Part shown: one piece after another, positions 49,261 to 57,137 of the stretch
How the letters are laid out: every line of letters starts with the position of its first letter
Numbering within the stretch: position 1 is the first letter of the stretch
NCBI GenBank assembly: GCA_021813365.1
Contig: JAKALB010000006.1
Span: 1 to 57,624 of the forward strand
Direction: 5' to 3'
Source of the DNA: Pseudomonadota bacterium
Lineage (GTDB): Bacteria > Pseudomonadota > Alphaproteobacteria > Rhodobacterales > Rhodobacteraceae
Length of the DNA stretch: 57,624 nucleotides
Notes under the pieces: generated by a model
Database searches by the model: none
Seen by the model: only the letters and a program-made list of their open reading frames with translations
What the model was told of the DNA's origin: nothing
Program-made: the position numbers and the translations under genes

Positions 49261-49770
49261 TCATGGTTCGCCTTTCAGGCCGACGGCGCGCCGGTAGGCG
49301 CGTTGACCATAAAGCAGGGCTGCGGGGTTGTCCGAGCGGCGCACATGCGTGACCCGGCCCACGATGATGTAATGGGTTTCCCACAGCAGCGCCGTGGCCA
49401 GGCGGCATTCGAAGGCGGCGGTGGCCCCGGCGATCATCGGCTGGCCATTTGGCCCGGGGGTCCAGTCGGTCGCATCGAAGCGGCCGCTGTGGTCGCCCGG
49501 CGCGCCGCGGCCGGCAAAGCGGTCGGACAGGGCCTCCTGATCCTCGGCCAGAAGGTTGGCGCAGAAGGCGCGGTTCTTCAGGATGGCGGGAACGGCGGGC
49601 GAAAGGTGGTGGATGCAGCCCAGCAGCGAAGGCTGTTCGCCATCGGCAGAAACCGGGGTCAGCGACGAGATGGTGACGCCGTAACGCCCGCCTTCGCCGT
49701 CGGTCGTGGCGACCGTGACGAAGGTGGCGCCGCGCGACATCGCTTCGAGAAACTCGGTGCGCAGGTTCAT
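49261..49770 (-). CDS. Flavin reductase family protein (FMN-binding split barrel)
   Basis: A 169-aa reductase that would supply reduced FMN/FAD to a two-component monooxygenase. The split-barrel signature is visible as GATFVTVATTDGEGGRYGVT, ISSLTPVSADGEQPSLLGCI, then ILKNRAFCANLL and ALLWETHYIIVGRV. ATG 49770 (GGGGTGA upstream) is preferred; a GTG at 49779 would overlap the glutamine-synthetase-like stop (GTGA). It is the last gene of the run that also encodes the acyl-CoA-dehydrogenase-like flavoprotein, its probable partner. Confidence 0.87.
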   Translation of the reverse strand: MNLRTEFLEAMSRGATFVTVATTDGEGGRYGVTISSLTPVSADGEQPSLLGCIHHLSPAVPAILKNRAFCANLLAEDQEALSDRFAGRGAPGDHSGRFDATDWTPGPNGQPMIAGATAAFECRLATALLWETHYIIVGRVTHVRRSDNPAALLYGQRAYRRAVGLKGEP

Positions 49771-49775
49771 GGCGA

Positions 49776-51116
49776 TCACCCCAGATCGAAGAAACGTTCC
49801 AGTTCGACATCCGGCACCTTGCGCCGGAATTCGTCATGCTGGCTGGCTCGGGTCGCGGTGAAGGCATCCACGAACCGGTCGCCCAGCCAGTCGCGGGCAA
49901 AGGCCGAGCCGCGCAGGCGCGCGATGGCTTCGGGCATGGACCGGGCGAAATCGCGGGGGGCGGGCTGGGCATAGCCCGATCCCAGCACCTCGGCATCGGG
50001 CTCGATCCGGTTCAGGATGCCGGCTGTGCCCGCGGCCAGCATCGCGGCGCTGATCAGATAGGGATTGGCGTCGGCCCCGGCCATGCGGTTCTCGACCCGC
50101 AGGCTGCCCGCATCACGGCCGATCACCCGCAGGCAGGTGGTGCGGTTTTCATAGCCCCAGGTCAGGCCGGGCGGGGCAAATGTGCCAGGAGCGAAGCGGC
50201 GGTAGGAATTCACCGTGGGCAGGAAGATCAGCGCCAGATCGCCCAGATGCGCCTGGCAGCCGCCGAGGAAATGCCGGAAGGTCTGGCTGATCCCGTGCGG
50301 CGCGTCGGCATCCCAGAACAGGGGTTCTCCGGCCTGATCCTTCAGGCTCATGTGCAGGTGGATCGACTGGCTGTCGCAGGCCTCGTTCCAGCGGGGCATG
50401 AAGGTGACGGACCTGCCCTGCCGCAATGCCAGGGCGCGGACAAAGTTCTTCAGCAGCACCAGCTGATCGGCCGGCTCCGGCCCGCCGCCCGCACCGATGC
50501 AGACCTCCATGAAACCGGGACCGATCTCTTCCTGCAGCTTGACCAGGTCGATCTTCAGCGGCTCGCACATCGCGGCAAGCGCCTCATACCATTCGCTTTG
50601 CACCACCTGATACAGGACGAGGTCATGGCTGGCATGAGGCGTGGCGGTTTTCAGATTGCGATAGCCCTTGGCGCGGGCAGATTCGGGGGTTTCGTCGAAC
50701 AGCGTGTATTCCAGCTCCATGCCGTATTTGGGATGGATGCCGGCCCGGGCTGCGCGGGCCAGGACCGAACTCAGCAATGACCGGGGGCAAAGCTGTGCCG
50801 ACGGGCCGGTGAAATTGGCCAGGACCAGCAGATCCAGCCCGGGTTTCGACCAGGGCAGGCGGCGGGCGCTGGCGGGGTCGAGGACCAGCGTGTCATCGTG
50901 GAAATCGCCCTGTGCGTCATTGACGCCCGGCATGGCCAGCATGGCATCGGTCGGGTCCAGTGCCAGTTGCGCCGGGGCCATGCCCATGCCGTCCCGGGCG
51001 ATGGCTCTCAGGCTGCCGGTCGACACCATCTGGCCGCGCAAGAGGCCGTTGGTGTCGGTCATCGCCACGGTGGCGAAGCGGTTGGCCGGATTGGCCAAAT
51101 AGTCGTCAAGCATCAT
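49776..51116 (-). CDS. Glutamine synthetase-like gamma-glutamyl ligase
   Basis: A 446-aa protein of the glutamine synthetase superfamily. Visible are the beta-grasp N-domain (FATVAMTDTNGLLRGQMVST), the metal-binding EEIGPGFMEV (Glu), HLHMSLKD (ATP-side His), GYENRTTCLRVIG and RVENRMAGADANPYL. It is shorter and different in the ammonia-site region from GlnA, and there is no Tyr adenylylation motif. Such proteins often gamma-glutamylate amines (PuuA-like). Three consecutive ATGs at 51119, 51116 and 51113 follow GAGGG; the middle one is given. It overlaps the TetR gene. Confidence 0.85.
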   Translation of the reverse strand: MMLDDYLANPANRFATVAMTDTNGLLRGQMVSTGSLRAIARDGMGMAPAQLALDPTDAMLAMPGVNDAQGDFHDDTLVLDPASARRLPWSKPGLDLLVLANFTGPSAQLCPRSLLSSVLARAARAGIHPKYGMELEYTLFDETPESARAKGYRNLKTATPHASHDLVLYQVVQSEWYEALAAMCEPLKIDLVKLQEEIGPGFMEVCIGAGGGPEPADQLVLLKNFVRALALRQGRSVTFMPRWNEACDSQSIHLHMSLKDQAGEPLFWDADAPHGISQTFRHFLGGCQAHLGDLALIFLPTVNSYRRFAPGTFAPPGLTWGYENRTTCLRVIGRDAGSLRVENRMAGADANPYLISAAMLAAGTAGILNRIEPDAEVLGSGYAQPAPRDFARSMPEAIARLRGSAFARDWLGDRFVDAFTATRASQHDEFRRKVPDVELERFFDLG

Positions 51117-51795
51117 CATGATCCCTCGGGTTGGCTGGCGGGGGGAGTTCGCGGGCCAGGCGCGCCAGGTCGGCGACCGGATCGGTGGAATAGGCACGCA
51201 GGAACACGCGCAACCCATTGGCGATATAGCGGCCCCAGGCAGAGCGGGGTGGCAGGGCATCGGGCCGGTAGAGCGCCTGGGTGCGCGGAGCCGACAGGAT
51301 CAGGCCCCACAGATCCTCGGCCGCAAGCTCGGCATCCTCGAAGTCCAGGCGGCCCGCGTTGCGCTGGGCGGTCAGGTAGTCCATGATGCCGCGCAGCACC
51401 CGGTCGGGGCCCGATGCCTGATAGGCCTGACCGATTTCGGGAAATCTCTGCACTTCGCCGATGATCAGGCGCGCCAGCGACAGCATGTCGGGGCGCATCA
51501 CCTGATCGGCATAATCCCAGGCAAAGACCCACAGGTCATGCACCATGCCTTGCGGCGAGGGATGATCGAACACGTCCAGCATCTGGTCACGCTTGCCCAC
51601 CATCATCGCGGCGAACAGCGCCTCTTTCGAGGGAAAATACTGGTAGAGCGTCGGTTTCGACAGGCCGGCTTCGGCGGCGACGGCGTCCATCGTGGTGCCG
51701 GAATAGCCCAGGCGGGCAAAGACGGTCAGCGCGGCTTCGAGGATCCGCGCCTCGCGTGCCAGGCGGTTCAGTTGGCGGCGCGGCAGGTCGGTCAT
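51106..51795 (-). CDS. TetR-family transcriptional regulator
   Basis: A 229-aa regulator. The N-terminal helix-turn-helix reads ILEAALTVFARLGYSGTTMD then EAGLSKPTLYQYFPSKEALF, the classical TetR DNA-binding domain (about residues 16-62). The C-terminal ligand domain is all-helical, with a hydrophobic pocket region around DLWVFAWDYADQV. ATG 51795 overlaps the hydrolase stop (ATGA), and the end overlaps the glutamine-synthetase-like start. Encoded inside the catabolic operon, it probably represses it. Candidate operators are the inverted repeats at 55481-55564 and 49217-49236. Confidence 0.93.
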   Translation of the reverse strand: MTDLPRRQLNRLAREARILEAALTVFARLGYSGTTMDAVAAEAGLSKPTLYQYFPSKEALFAAMMVGKRDQMLDVFDHPSPQGMVHDLWVFAWDYADQVMRPDMLSLARLIIGEVQRFPEIGQAYQASGPDRVLRGIMDYLTAQRNAGRLDFEDAELAAEDLWGLILSAPRTQALYRPDALPPRSAWGRYIANGLRVFLRAYSTDPVADLARLARELPPPANPRDHDDA

Positions 51796-53084
51796 CGCGG
51801 CAGGTCCGCCAGGAAGGCCCGCAGATGGGCGTTGTAGGCGCACGGCTGTTCCAGGTTGCAGACATGGCCAGCGTCGGGGATGGTTTCATACCTTACCGAG
51901 GGGCGCGGCGCCTGGTCCCAGATGCGCTGGGCGACACTGCGGATCTCGTCGGGCGGGGCAAGCCGGTCGTGCTGCCCGGTCATCATCAGGACGGGCATGG
52001 AAAGCCGCGCGAATTCAAAGCGTTCCAGCGGGTTCGTGAAGCAGTTCAGCGCGTCGCGATAGGTGGTGGCCGGGATCGCGGCCATCGAGGCGAGGAGTGC
52101 GGCGCGAACCTGGGCGCTGGCCTGCGGGCCGGCCAGGGCCCGCACCACGGCCGGGGCGAAATCGGCCGGGATCTGGCCCGCGTTCAACGGCACCTCGCGG
52201 CTGATGCGGAAGGCCTCGCGTTCATCGGGCCCGGCCTCGGACATGCCGGTGCAGCCGCCAGACAGGACCAGGCCAGCCAGGAGATCGGGGTGGCGCATGG
52301 CGAACGAGGTCGCGATCCACGAACCATAGCTGAGGCCGATCAGCACCAGCCGTTCGGCGCCGAGTGCCTCTTTCACCCGCAGGATGTCGGCGCAATAGGC
52401 GTCGATGGTCGATGGGCCGGGGCCCAGCGTGCTGTCGCCATAGCCGCGCAGGTCCAGCGCGGCGCAGCGGATCGTTCCCCCCAGGGCCGCAAGCTGGCCG
52501 TGCCAGTTGCCGCGCGCGCCGCCGATGCCGTGCAGGAACAGCGCCAGGGTGGTCTGGCCCAGATCGGGCGTGACCGACACGCCCAGGCGCGGCAGGTCGT
52601 CCAGCAGCAGGGTCGTGACCGAAGTGGTGGCCGGGCCGGGGCGGTCAGGCTCCTGGGGCAGGGGCGCGGTCGCCAGGGCGCGAATGCCCTGTTCGAAGAT
52701 CGCCTGCGTGCCGGCGCAAATGGCCGGCAGACGAGAGGCCGGGGCGCGGATCGTCGCCGCCCAGGTGACCAGGGTTCCCCCGCCCCCCCCGTCAGCCGGC
52801 GAAACCGTGATGCGGGCATCATAAGACTCGCATTGTGCGATGCCTTCCAGATGGGTGTAGCCCAGCGTCCGGTCGCTGTCGGAAATCCAGGTCAGCTGTT
52901 CGCGATAGACGGTGGCCTCGCCCCTGGCGGTGAACCGGCGGATCAGGGCGCCGCGGGGATCGCGCTCGGCGGCGACATGCGCGACGGCCGGATGCCACAG
53001 ACCGCAGAAATCGCGCACCACCGCCCAGACCTCATCCGCAGGCCGGGCGACGGTTCCGCGAACCTGGACCCGGTCGCCGGCCAT
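51792..53084 (-). CDS. Fusion of an SRPBCC (START-like) domain and an alpha/beta hydrolase
   Basis: A 430-aa two-domain protein. Residues 1-145 read like an SRPBCC/polyketide-cyclase-type pocket protein (VQVRGTVARPADEVWAVVRD, FTARGEATVYREQL, TLVTWAA). A Gly-rich run interrupts one strand. Residues 155-430 are an alpha/beta hydrolase: oxyanion HG in LHGIGGARGNWHGQL, nucleophile S252 in GLSYGS, an acid in TGQHDRLAPP, and the His in DAGHVCNLEQP. The ATG overlaps the upstream stop (TGATG). One possibility is hydrolysis of a ring-cleavage product, like NicD or MhpC-type enzymes. The SRPBCC domain may bind or cyclise it. Confidence 0.85.
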   Translation of the reverse strand: MAGDRVQVRGTVARPADEVWAVVRDFCGLWHPAVAHVAAERDPRGALIRRFTARGEATVYREQLTWISDSDRTLGYTHLEGIAQCESYDARITVSPADGGGGGTLVTWAATIRAPASRLPAICAGTQAIFEQGIRALATAPLPQEPDRPGPATTSVTTLLLDDLPRLGVSVTPDLGQTTLALFLHGIGGARGNWHGQLAALGGTIRCAALDLRGYGDSTLGPGPSTIDAYCADILRVKEALGAERLVLIGLSYGSWIATSFAMRHPDLLAGLVLSGGCTGMSEAGPDEREAFRISREVPLNAGQIPADFAPAVVRALAGPQASAQVRAALLASMAAIPATTYRDALNCFTNPLERFEFARLSMPVLMMTGQHDRLAPPDEIRSVAQRIWDQAPRPSVRYETIPDAGHVCNLEQPCAYNAHLRAFLADLPR

Positions 53085-54394
53085 CAGCGCAGCATCCGCA
53101 GCGCGCCCTGATCGCCACGCCAGAGCGAGTTGCGCGCGCCACCCTCGTCGCCGGGCGCGCTGTCCAGCTCGTCCATCTCGTACAGCGAGAGAACGCCGAT
53201 GTAATCTTCCATGATTTCCGAAGTATAGGGCAGCATCAGCGCGCCGCAGCGGCTGTCGCGGTACATCCGCTCGAGGGGCATGGACTTCAGCATCGACTGG
53301 CCGCCACAGGTGCGGATCGCCATGGCGGCGATTTCCTGCACTCCTTCCATCACGTTGTATTGCGCAGCATACATGCGCAGCACTTCGGCCCTGGACGGAT
53401 AACCCTTGGCCTCGGAGAAGGCCTGCCACCACAGGGCACGCATGTTGGCCAGGCGGGCATACATCTTCGACACGGCCACACGCTTGGTCGCATACATTCG
53501 CCGGTCGATCGGCGGCTGGCCGGGGATCTTGCCCTTCAGATAATCCACGGTGAAATCAAAGGCGCCCTGCGCCAGGCCCATGTAGGTGGGCGAGAGCGTC
53601 GCCATCATGTGCGGCCAGTTGGGCAGGGTCTTGCCGAAGATGCCGCGCGGCATCAGCAGATCGTCCTCGGTGACGAACACGTCCTTCAGCACCAGATCGC
53701 GGCTGTTGGTGCCGCGCATGCCCAGGGGATCCCAGTCGCCCGTGACCATCAGGCCAGGTGCGTCCTTGTGCACGACGAAGATGACCGTGTCTTCATGCCG
53801 CGGTTCGATACCTTCGAACACTTCGGTGCAAACGATGGTGTAATAGTCGCAATAGCCCGCGAGGCTGGCGAACTTCTTGAATCCGTTGATCTTCCAGCCG
53901 CCTTCAACCTTGCGGCACTGCGTCTGGTTGGGTTTCGACGTCCAGTTCTGACCGCCTTCCGAGATGGGCTGGGAGTAGATCGCGCGTTGCTGCATCGCGC
54001 GGCGAAACTGCCTTTCACGCAAGGGAGCGAAGGCGGCCCGTTCCTCGGGCGTCAGGTTCGGCATGTCGAACATGAAGCGCGACCAGGCCATCGAGGAATT
54101 GTGCATGTTGAAGGTCAAGGCCGTGGCGCCGCAGAACTTGCCGATCTCGGCCCCCACCATGGCATATTCGCCCATGGAAAAGCCCCAGCCGCCGAATTCC
54201 TGCGGGATCGACAGCCCGAGAAATCCGGCATCGGCCAGATCCCGGTAGTTTTCGGTCGGAAAGGAGGCGTCATCATCGACCGCCTTCGCACGCGCGGCAA
54301 AGGTCGGGCCCATGGCGTTGATCTTGCGCAGCGCCAGCTGGACCTCGGGGCGGATGCGGGAAAGATCGTAATAATCGGCAATGTCGCTCATCAT
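53084..54394 (-). CDS. Acyl-CoA dehydrogenase-fold flavoprotein (dehydrogenase or flavin monooxygenase)
   Basis: A 436-aa protein of the acyl-CoA dehydrogenase superfamily. N-terminal helices (YRDLADAGFLGLSIPQEFGG) precede a mid beta domain (YSQPISEGGQNWTS, GWKINGFKKFASLAGYCDYY, DWDPLGMRGTNSRDLVLKDV) and C-terminal helices with CGGQSMLKSMPLERMYRDSR. True acyl-CoA dehydrogenases and group D flavin monooxygenases (DszC, IacA-like) share this fold. Two flavin-reductase genes in the same cluster make the monooxygenase alternative plausible. It lies 13 bp after the NicX-like gene and overlaps the fusion hydrolase by one base. Confidence 0.87.
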   Translation of the reverse strand: MMSDIADYYDLSRIRPEVQLALRKINAMGPTFAARAKAVDDDASFPTENYRDLADAGFLGLSIPQEFGGWGFSMGEYAMVGAEIGKFCGATALTFNMHNSSMAWSRFMFDMPNLTPEERAAFAPLRERQFRRAMQQRAIYSQPISEGGQNWTSKPNQTQCRKVEGGWKINGFKKFASLAGYCDYYTIVCTEVFEGIEPRHEDTVIFVVHKDAPGLMVTGDWDPLGMRGTNSRDLVLKDVFVTEDDLLMPRGIFGKTLPNWPHMMATLSPTYMGLAQGAFDFTVDYLKGKIPGQPPIDRRMYATKRVAVSKMYARLANMRALWWQAFSEAKGYPSRAEVLRMYAAQYNVMEGVQEIAAMAIRTCGGQSMLKSMPLERMYRDSRCGALMLPYTSEIMEDYIGVLSLYEMDELDSAPGDEGGARNSLWRGDQGALRMLR

Positions 54395-54407
54395 TCACCC
54401 TTCAAGA

Positions 54408-55460
54408 TCAAACGGCAAATTCGCCTTGCAGAACACCGTCTTGCACGACGATCTTCCCATCAAGGGTGATGGTGCAGTTCCGCATCGGCAGGTCGAAATG
54501 GCCCAAGGTGTAGCGTCCGGCATACTGGTTGGCGCCGGTGGACCACAGGAAGGAACCGGCCAGGGCGCGGAACTCGACCGCCTGCATGTCGCGCTTGTCG
54601 TACATCGCGGCCGAGACCCAGTGCGCGCCGGGGTTCACACCCCAGCCGACATGGGAAATGCCATAGGCATTGCGGTCGCCCCAGGCCTGCATGTACTCGC
54701 GCAAATGCAGCGCATCGATGCCCTCACCCCTGATGTCGGTGACGAAATCATTCCGGATCGTGAAGTCGATCCGGCTGGTCAGATAGGTCTTGAACGTCAG
54801 GTTCATGTCGCCCACGTCCATCACGATCCGCCCGTTGACCGCATTCTTGCGCGGGAAGGCGAGGCAAAGGCCCCCAGGCCAGTGCGCCACGGCGCCAGGC
54901 GTGGTGCCAAAGCCGGCGGTGCCGCCGCAGGGCGCATCCACCAGGTTGATCGTCAGGTCGGTGCCGGCTTTCGATGTCACCCGCATCTCGCGCGCGGCCT
55001 TCAGCATCTGGATGCCGAGGCTCACTCTGGCCTGATGTTCGGCCCTGGGTTCGGTACGCTCCAGGATTTCGGGATGTTCGTTGGCGATGACCAGCAGGCG
55101 GGTGCGCCCGGCCTCCTCGATTTCGGGCCATTCCGGGGCGTGGATCAGGCCCTCGACCGTGCAATCGACGATGATGTCGACGCGCTTGAGAGCCTCGATC
55201 ACGGCGCGGTTGCCCTGGATCGCCCAGGACGTGCCGGTGGATTTCACCGGGACCGGTGCCGTCAGCGGCGGGGTGGGCATCTGGATGTGGAAACTGTCGG
55301 CGCCAAGATCATGTGCGGCAAGTTCCGACAGATGCACCAGAATCGGGCGAGACTGGGTTTCCGACAGGATGGCGACCTGGGTGCCCTTGCCGATCGCATT
55401 CAGCGCAAACACCCGGCGGAAGGCGGCCAGCCATTTCCCCTCGATGCGTTCCTGCAGCAT
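54408..55460 (-). CDS. NicX-like 2,5-dihydroxypyridine 5,6-dioxygenase / M29-fold protein
   Basis: A 350-aa protein, the same length as Pseudomonas NicX, which cleaves the ring of 2,5-dihydroxypyridine to N-formylmaleamate with Fe(II) and O2. The fold is that of M29 aminopeptidases. From memory the NicX iron ligands are two His and one Asp in an H...HxD pattern. Here H270 (GISHVGWG), H321 and D323 (LGHFDLP) match that spacing. Conserved DLTINLVDAPCGGTAGF and RIVMDVGDMNLTFKTYL are also NicX-like. It begins a run of overlapping or closely spaced genes with the flavoprotein and hydrolase. Peptidase function cannot be excluded. Confidence 0.75.
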   Translation of the reverse strand: MLQERIEGKWLAAFRRVFALNAIGKGTQVAILSETQSRPILVHLSELAAHDLGADSFHIQMPTPPLTAPVPVKSTGTSWAIQGNRAVIEALKRVDIIVDCTVEGLIHAPEWPEIEEAGRTRLLVIANEHPEILERTEPRAEHQARVSLGIQMLKAAREMRVTSKAGTDLTINLVDAPCGGTAGFGTTPGAVAHWPGGLCLAFPRKNAVNGRIVMDVGDMNLTFKTYLTSRIDFTIRNDFVTDIRGEGIDALHLREYMQAWGDRNAYGISHVGWGVNPGAHWVSAAMYDKRDMQAVEFRALAGSFLWSTGANQYAGRYTLGHFDLPMRNCTITLDGKIVVQDGVLQGEFAV

Positions 55461-55480
55461 CGCACTCTCCCTGTTGACGA

Positions 55481-55564
55481 TTCGCTCGTTTGCGAATTTC
55501 TTAACTCTCGGGTTAAGCTTTTCGATCGTGCGGTATTCTGTCAACAGGATTTTCGAAAATCCTG
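55481..55564. promoter_or_regulatory. Operator-rich 118-bp gap with a 20-bp perfect palindrome
   Basis: Three inverted repeats: TTCGC-N6-GCGAA (55481-55496), TTAAC-N6-GTTAA (55501-55516) and the perfect palindrome CAGGATTTTCGAAAATCCTG (55545-55564). On the minus strand the palindrome abuts a consensus -35 TTGACA (55544-55539) reading toward the NicX-like gene, although no good -10 is obvious. No T-run follows the palindrome, so an operator is likelier than a terminator. Confidence 0.6.
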
Positions 55565-55578
55565 CGGGTTTCGAAAGA

Positions 55579-56208
55579 TCAGGGCTTGGGCCGGAGCGTA
55601 TCCCATCTGGGGCGGGCCAACTGGAACGTGTCGTGGCTGCGGACATAGCCGGCGCCATGACTCCGTGCGACCAGGTCCAGCGCATCGGTATCAATATGGG
55701 CGCGCAAGGGGTCTTTCAGGAAGCGGTCCTCGACATGCACGGCCAGAACCAGGCCGATGATGACCGTCTGCCAGGGGCCGGTCGGCACGGCGCTGTGCAG
55801 GCGGCATTCGAAGGCCACCGGGCTTTCGCTGATGCGGGGCGGCCTGACATGGGCCGAGGCCGTGGTGGCCAGGCCCGCCAGCGCCAGTTCATCGACCCCG
55901 CGCGGGGCGTCGACTGCGGTGACATTCATCGCCTGCACCAGGCGCTCCGGCACAAGATTGATCACGAATTCCTTCGTATTCAGAATGGCTTGTGCTGTGT
56001 CCTTCAGGCCGCGACCCGGATCGGCCAACAGCCCCAGTGCCACCGTTGGCGGGGCCGACCCCATGACGTTGAAAAAGCTGAAGGGCGCGGCATTGCGGTG
56101 GCCCTCGGCGTCCTCTGTCACCACCCAGGCGATGGGCCGCGGAATGACGGTGGCGGCCAGCAGCCTGTAGGCGATCGGTTCGGGCACCTGGTCGAGATCA
56201 TAGCGCAT
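55579..56208 (-). CDS. Flavin reductase family protein (DIM6/NTAB-type)
   Basis: A 209-aa FMN-binding split-barrel protein. The signature is IPRPIAWVVTEDAEGHRNAA then PFSFFNVMGSAPPTVALG, followed by ILNTKEFVINLVPERLVQAMN. This group includes reductases of two-component oxygenases and proteins near aromatic catabolism genes. It differs clearly from the other flavin reductase (49261-49770). It overlaps the nitrilase stop (TGATG), giving the order FAH hydrolase-nitrilase-flavin reductase upstream of the operator region. The substrate flavin is probably FMN. Confidence 0.87.
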   Translation of the reverse strand: MRYDLDQVPEPIAYRLLAATVIPRPIAWVVTEDAEGHRNAAPFSFFNVMGSAPPTVALGLLADPGRGLKDTAQAILNTKEFVINLVPERLVQAMNVTAVDAPRGVDELALAGLATTASAHVRPPRISESPVAFECRLHSAVPTGPWQTVIIGLVLAVHVEDRFLKDPLRAHIDTDALDLVARSHGAGYVRSHDTFQLARPRWDTLRPKP

Positions 56209-57134
56209 CAGAGCCAGCGGACGGCCGGTTTGGCGGCGGTATCGACACTTAGCCGGAACACGTCGGGGCGGGCGTAATGGCCGGTCACGTCGAAATCAAA
56301 TTTCGCCTGCAGGATCTGGGCTGGGTCGAGTGTGGCGTAAAGGATCGTCTCGCCGCTGAAATCCGGGCCGACCAGCACCTGACCCAATGGACCGATGATG
56401 GCCGAACCGCCGCGCATCATCACGCGGTCCGGATCGTCGCCGAGGGCGCTTTCATGGGCAGGGCCGTAGGCGGCACGGGTGATGTACTGGCAGGCGGTCA
56501 GCACGAAGCTGCGCCCCTCCATCGCGATGTGCTGCATCGTGGGCAGCCAGGTATCGCGGTCATCGGCCGTCGGCGCGCAGTACAGGCTCACGCCCTGGGC
56601 GTACATGTGCATCCGCAGGGCGGGCATGTAGTTTTCCCAGCAGATCACCGCGCCCACCCTGCCCATCTCGGTCTGGAACACGGGCATGGTAGAGCCGTCG
56701 CCAAAACCCCAGATCAGCCGTTCGCCCGCGGTGGGCATCAGCTTGCGGTGCTTGCCGACCAATCCCCGGGCGCCATCGAAGTAGAGGACGGTGCAATACA
56801 GTGTCGCCCCGTCGCGTTCGATCACACCGACCACGGCGAAAGCAGCGGTATCCGCCGTTGCCTCGGCCAGAATCGCAACCTCGGGCCCGTCGAGATCGAT
56901 GGCGGCCCGGTGATAGCGGGCAAAGGCGGCGCGGCCTTCGGGTTTGCGCAGGCCGACCGGAGCGCCGAAACTGGCACCTTTCGGATAGCCACCGATCAGC
57001 GCCTCGGGGAAAACCACAAGGCGCGCGCCCTGCGCGGCCGCCTCGCGCAGGCGTGCGGCGGCCGATCGGGCAGTGGCCATCGGGTCAAGGGGATTGGAGG
57101 CCATCTGCACGACGGCGGCGATGAAGGGCGTCAT
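56208..57134 (-). CDS. Nitrilase
   Basis: A 308-aa carbon-nitrogen hydrolase of the true nitrilase branch, converting an organic nitrile to an acid and ammonia. The catalytic triad is visible: E44 in VFPEALIGGYPKG, K131 in KHRKLMPTAGERLIWGFGDG and C165 in AVICWENYMP. The wording KHRKLMPTxxERLIWGxGDGS with CWENYMP is specific for nitrilases rather than amidases. Length is slightly below the usual 330-350 aa. It lies three bases after the FAH-family gene and overlaps the flavin reductase. Physiological substrate unknown; an aliphatic or heteroaromatic nitrile fits the cluster. Confidence 0.9.
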   Translation of the reverse strand: MTPFIAAVVQMASNPLDPMATARSAAARLREAAAQGARLVVFPEALIGGYPKGASFGAPVGLRKPEGRAAFARYHRAAIDLDGPEVAILAEATADTAAFAVVGVIERDGATLYCTVLYFDGARGLVGKHRKLMPTAGERLIWGFGDGSTMPVFQTEMGRVGAVICWENYMPALRMHMYAQGVSLYCAPTADDRDTWLPTMQHIAMEGRSFVLTACQYITRAAYGPAHESALGDDPDRVMMRGGSAIIGPLGQVLVGPDFSGETILYATLDPAQILQAKFDFDVTGHYARPDVFRLSVDTAAKPAVRWL

Positions 57135-57137
57135 GGT

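Noticed and set aside
54408-55460. Calling this gene a leucyl aminopeptidase only
   Set aside because: Length of exactly 350 aa, the H270...H321-x-D323 pattern and the aromatic-catabolism neighbours favour the NicX branch. The peptidase alternative is kept as a caveat.
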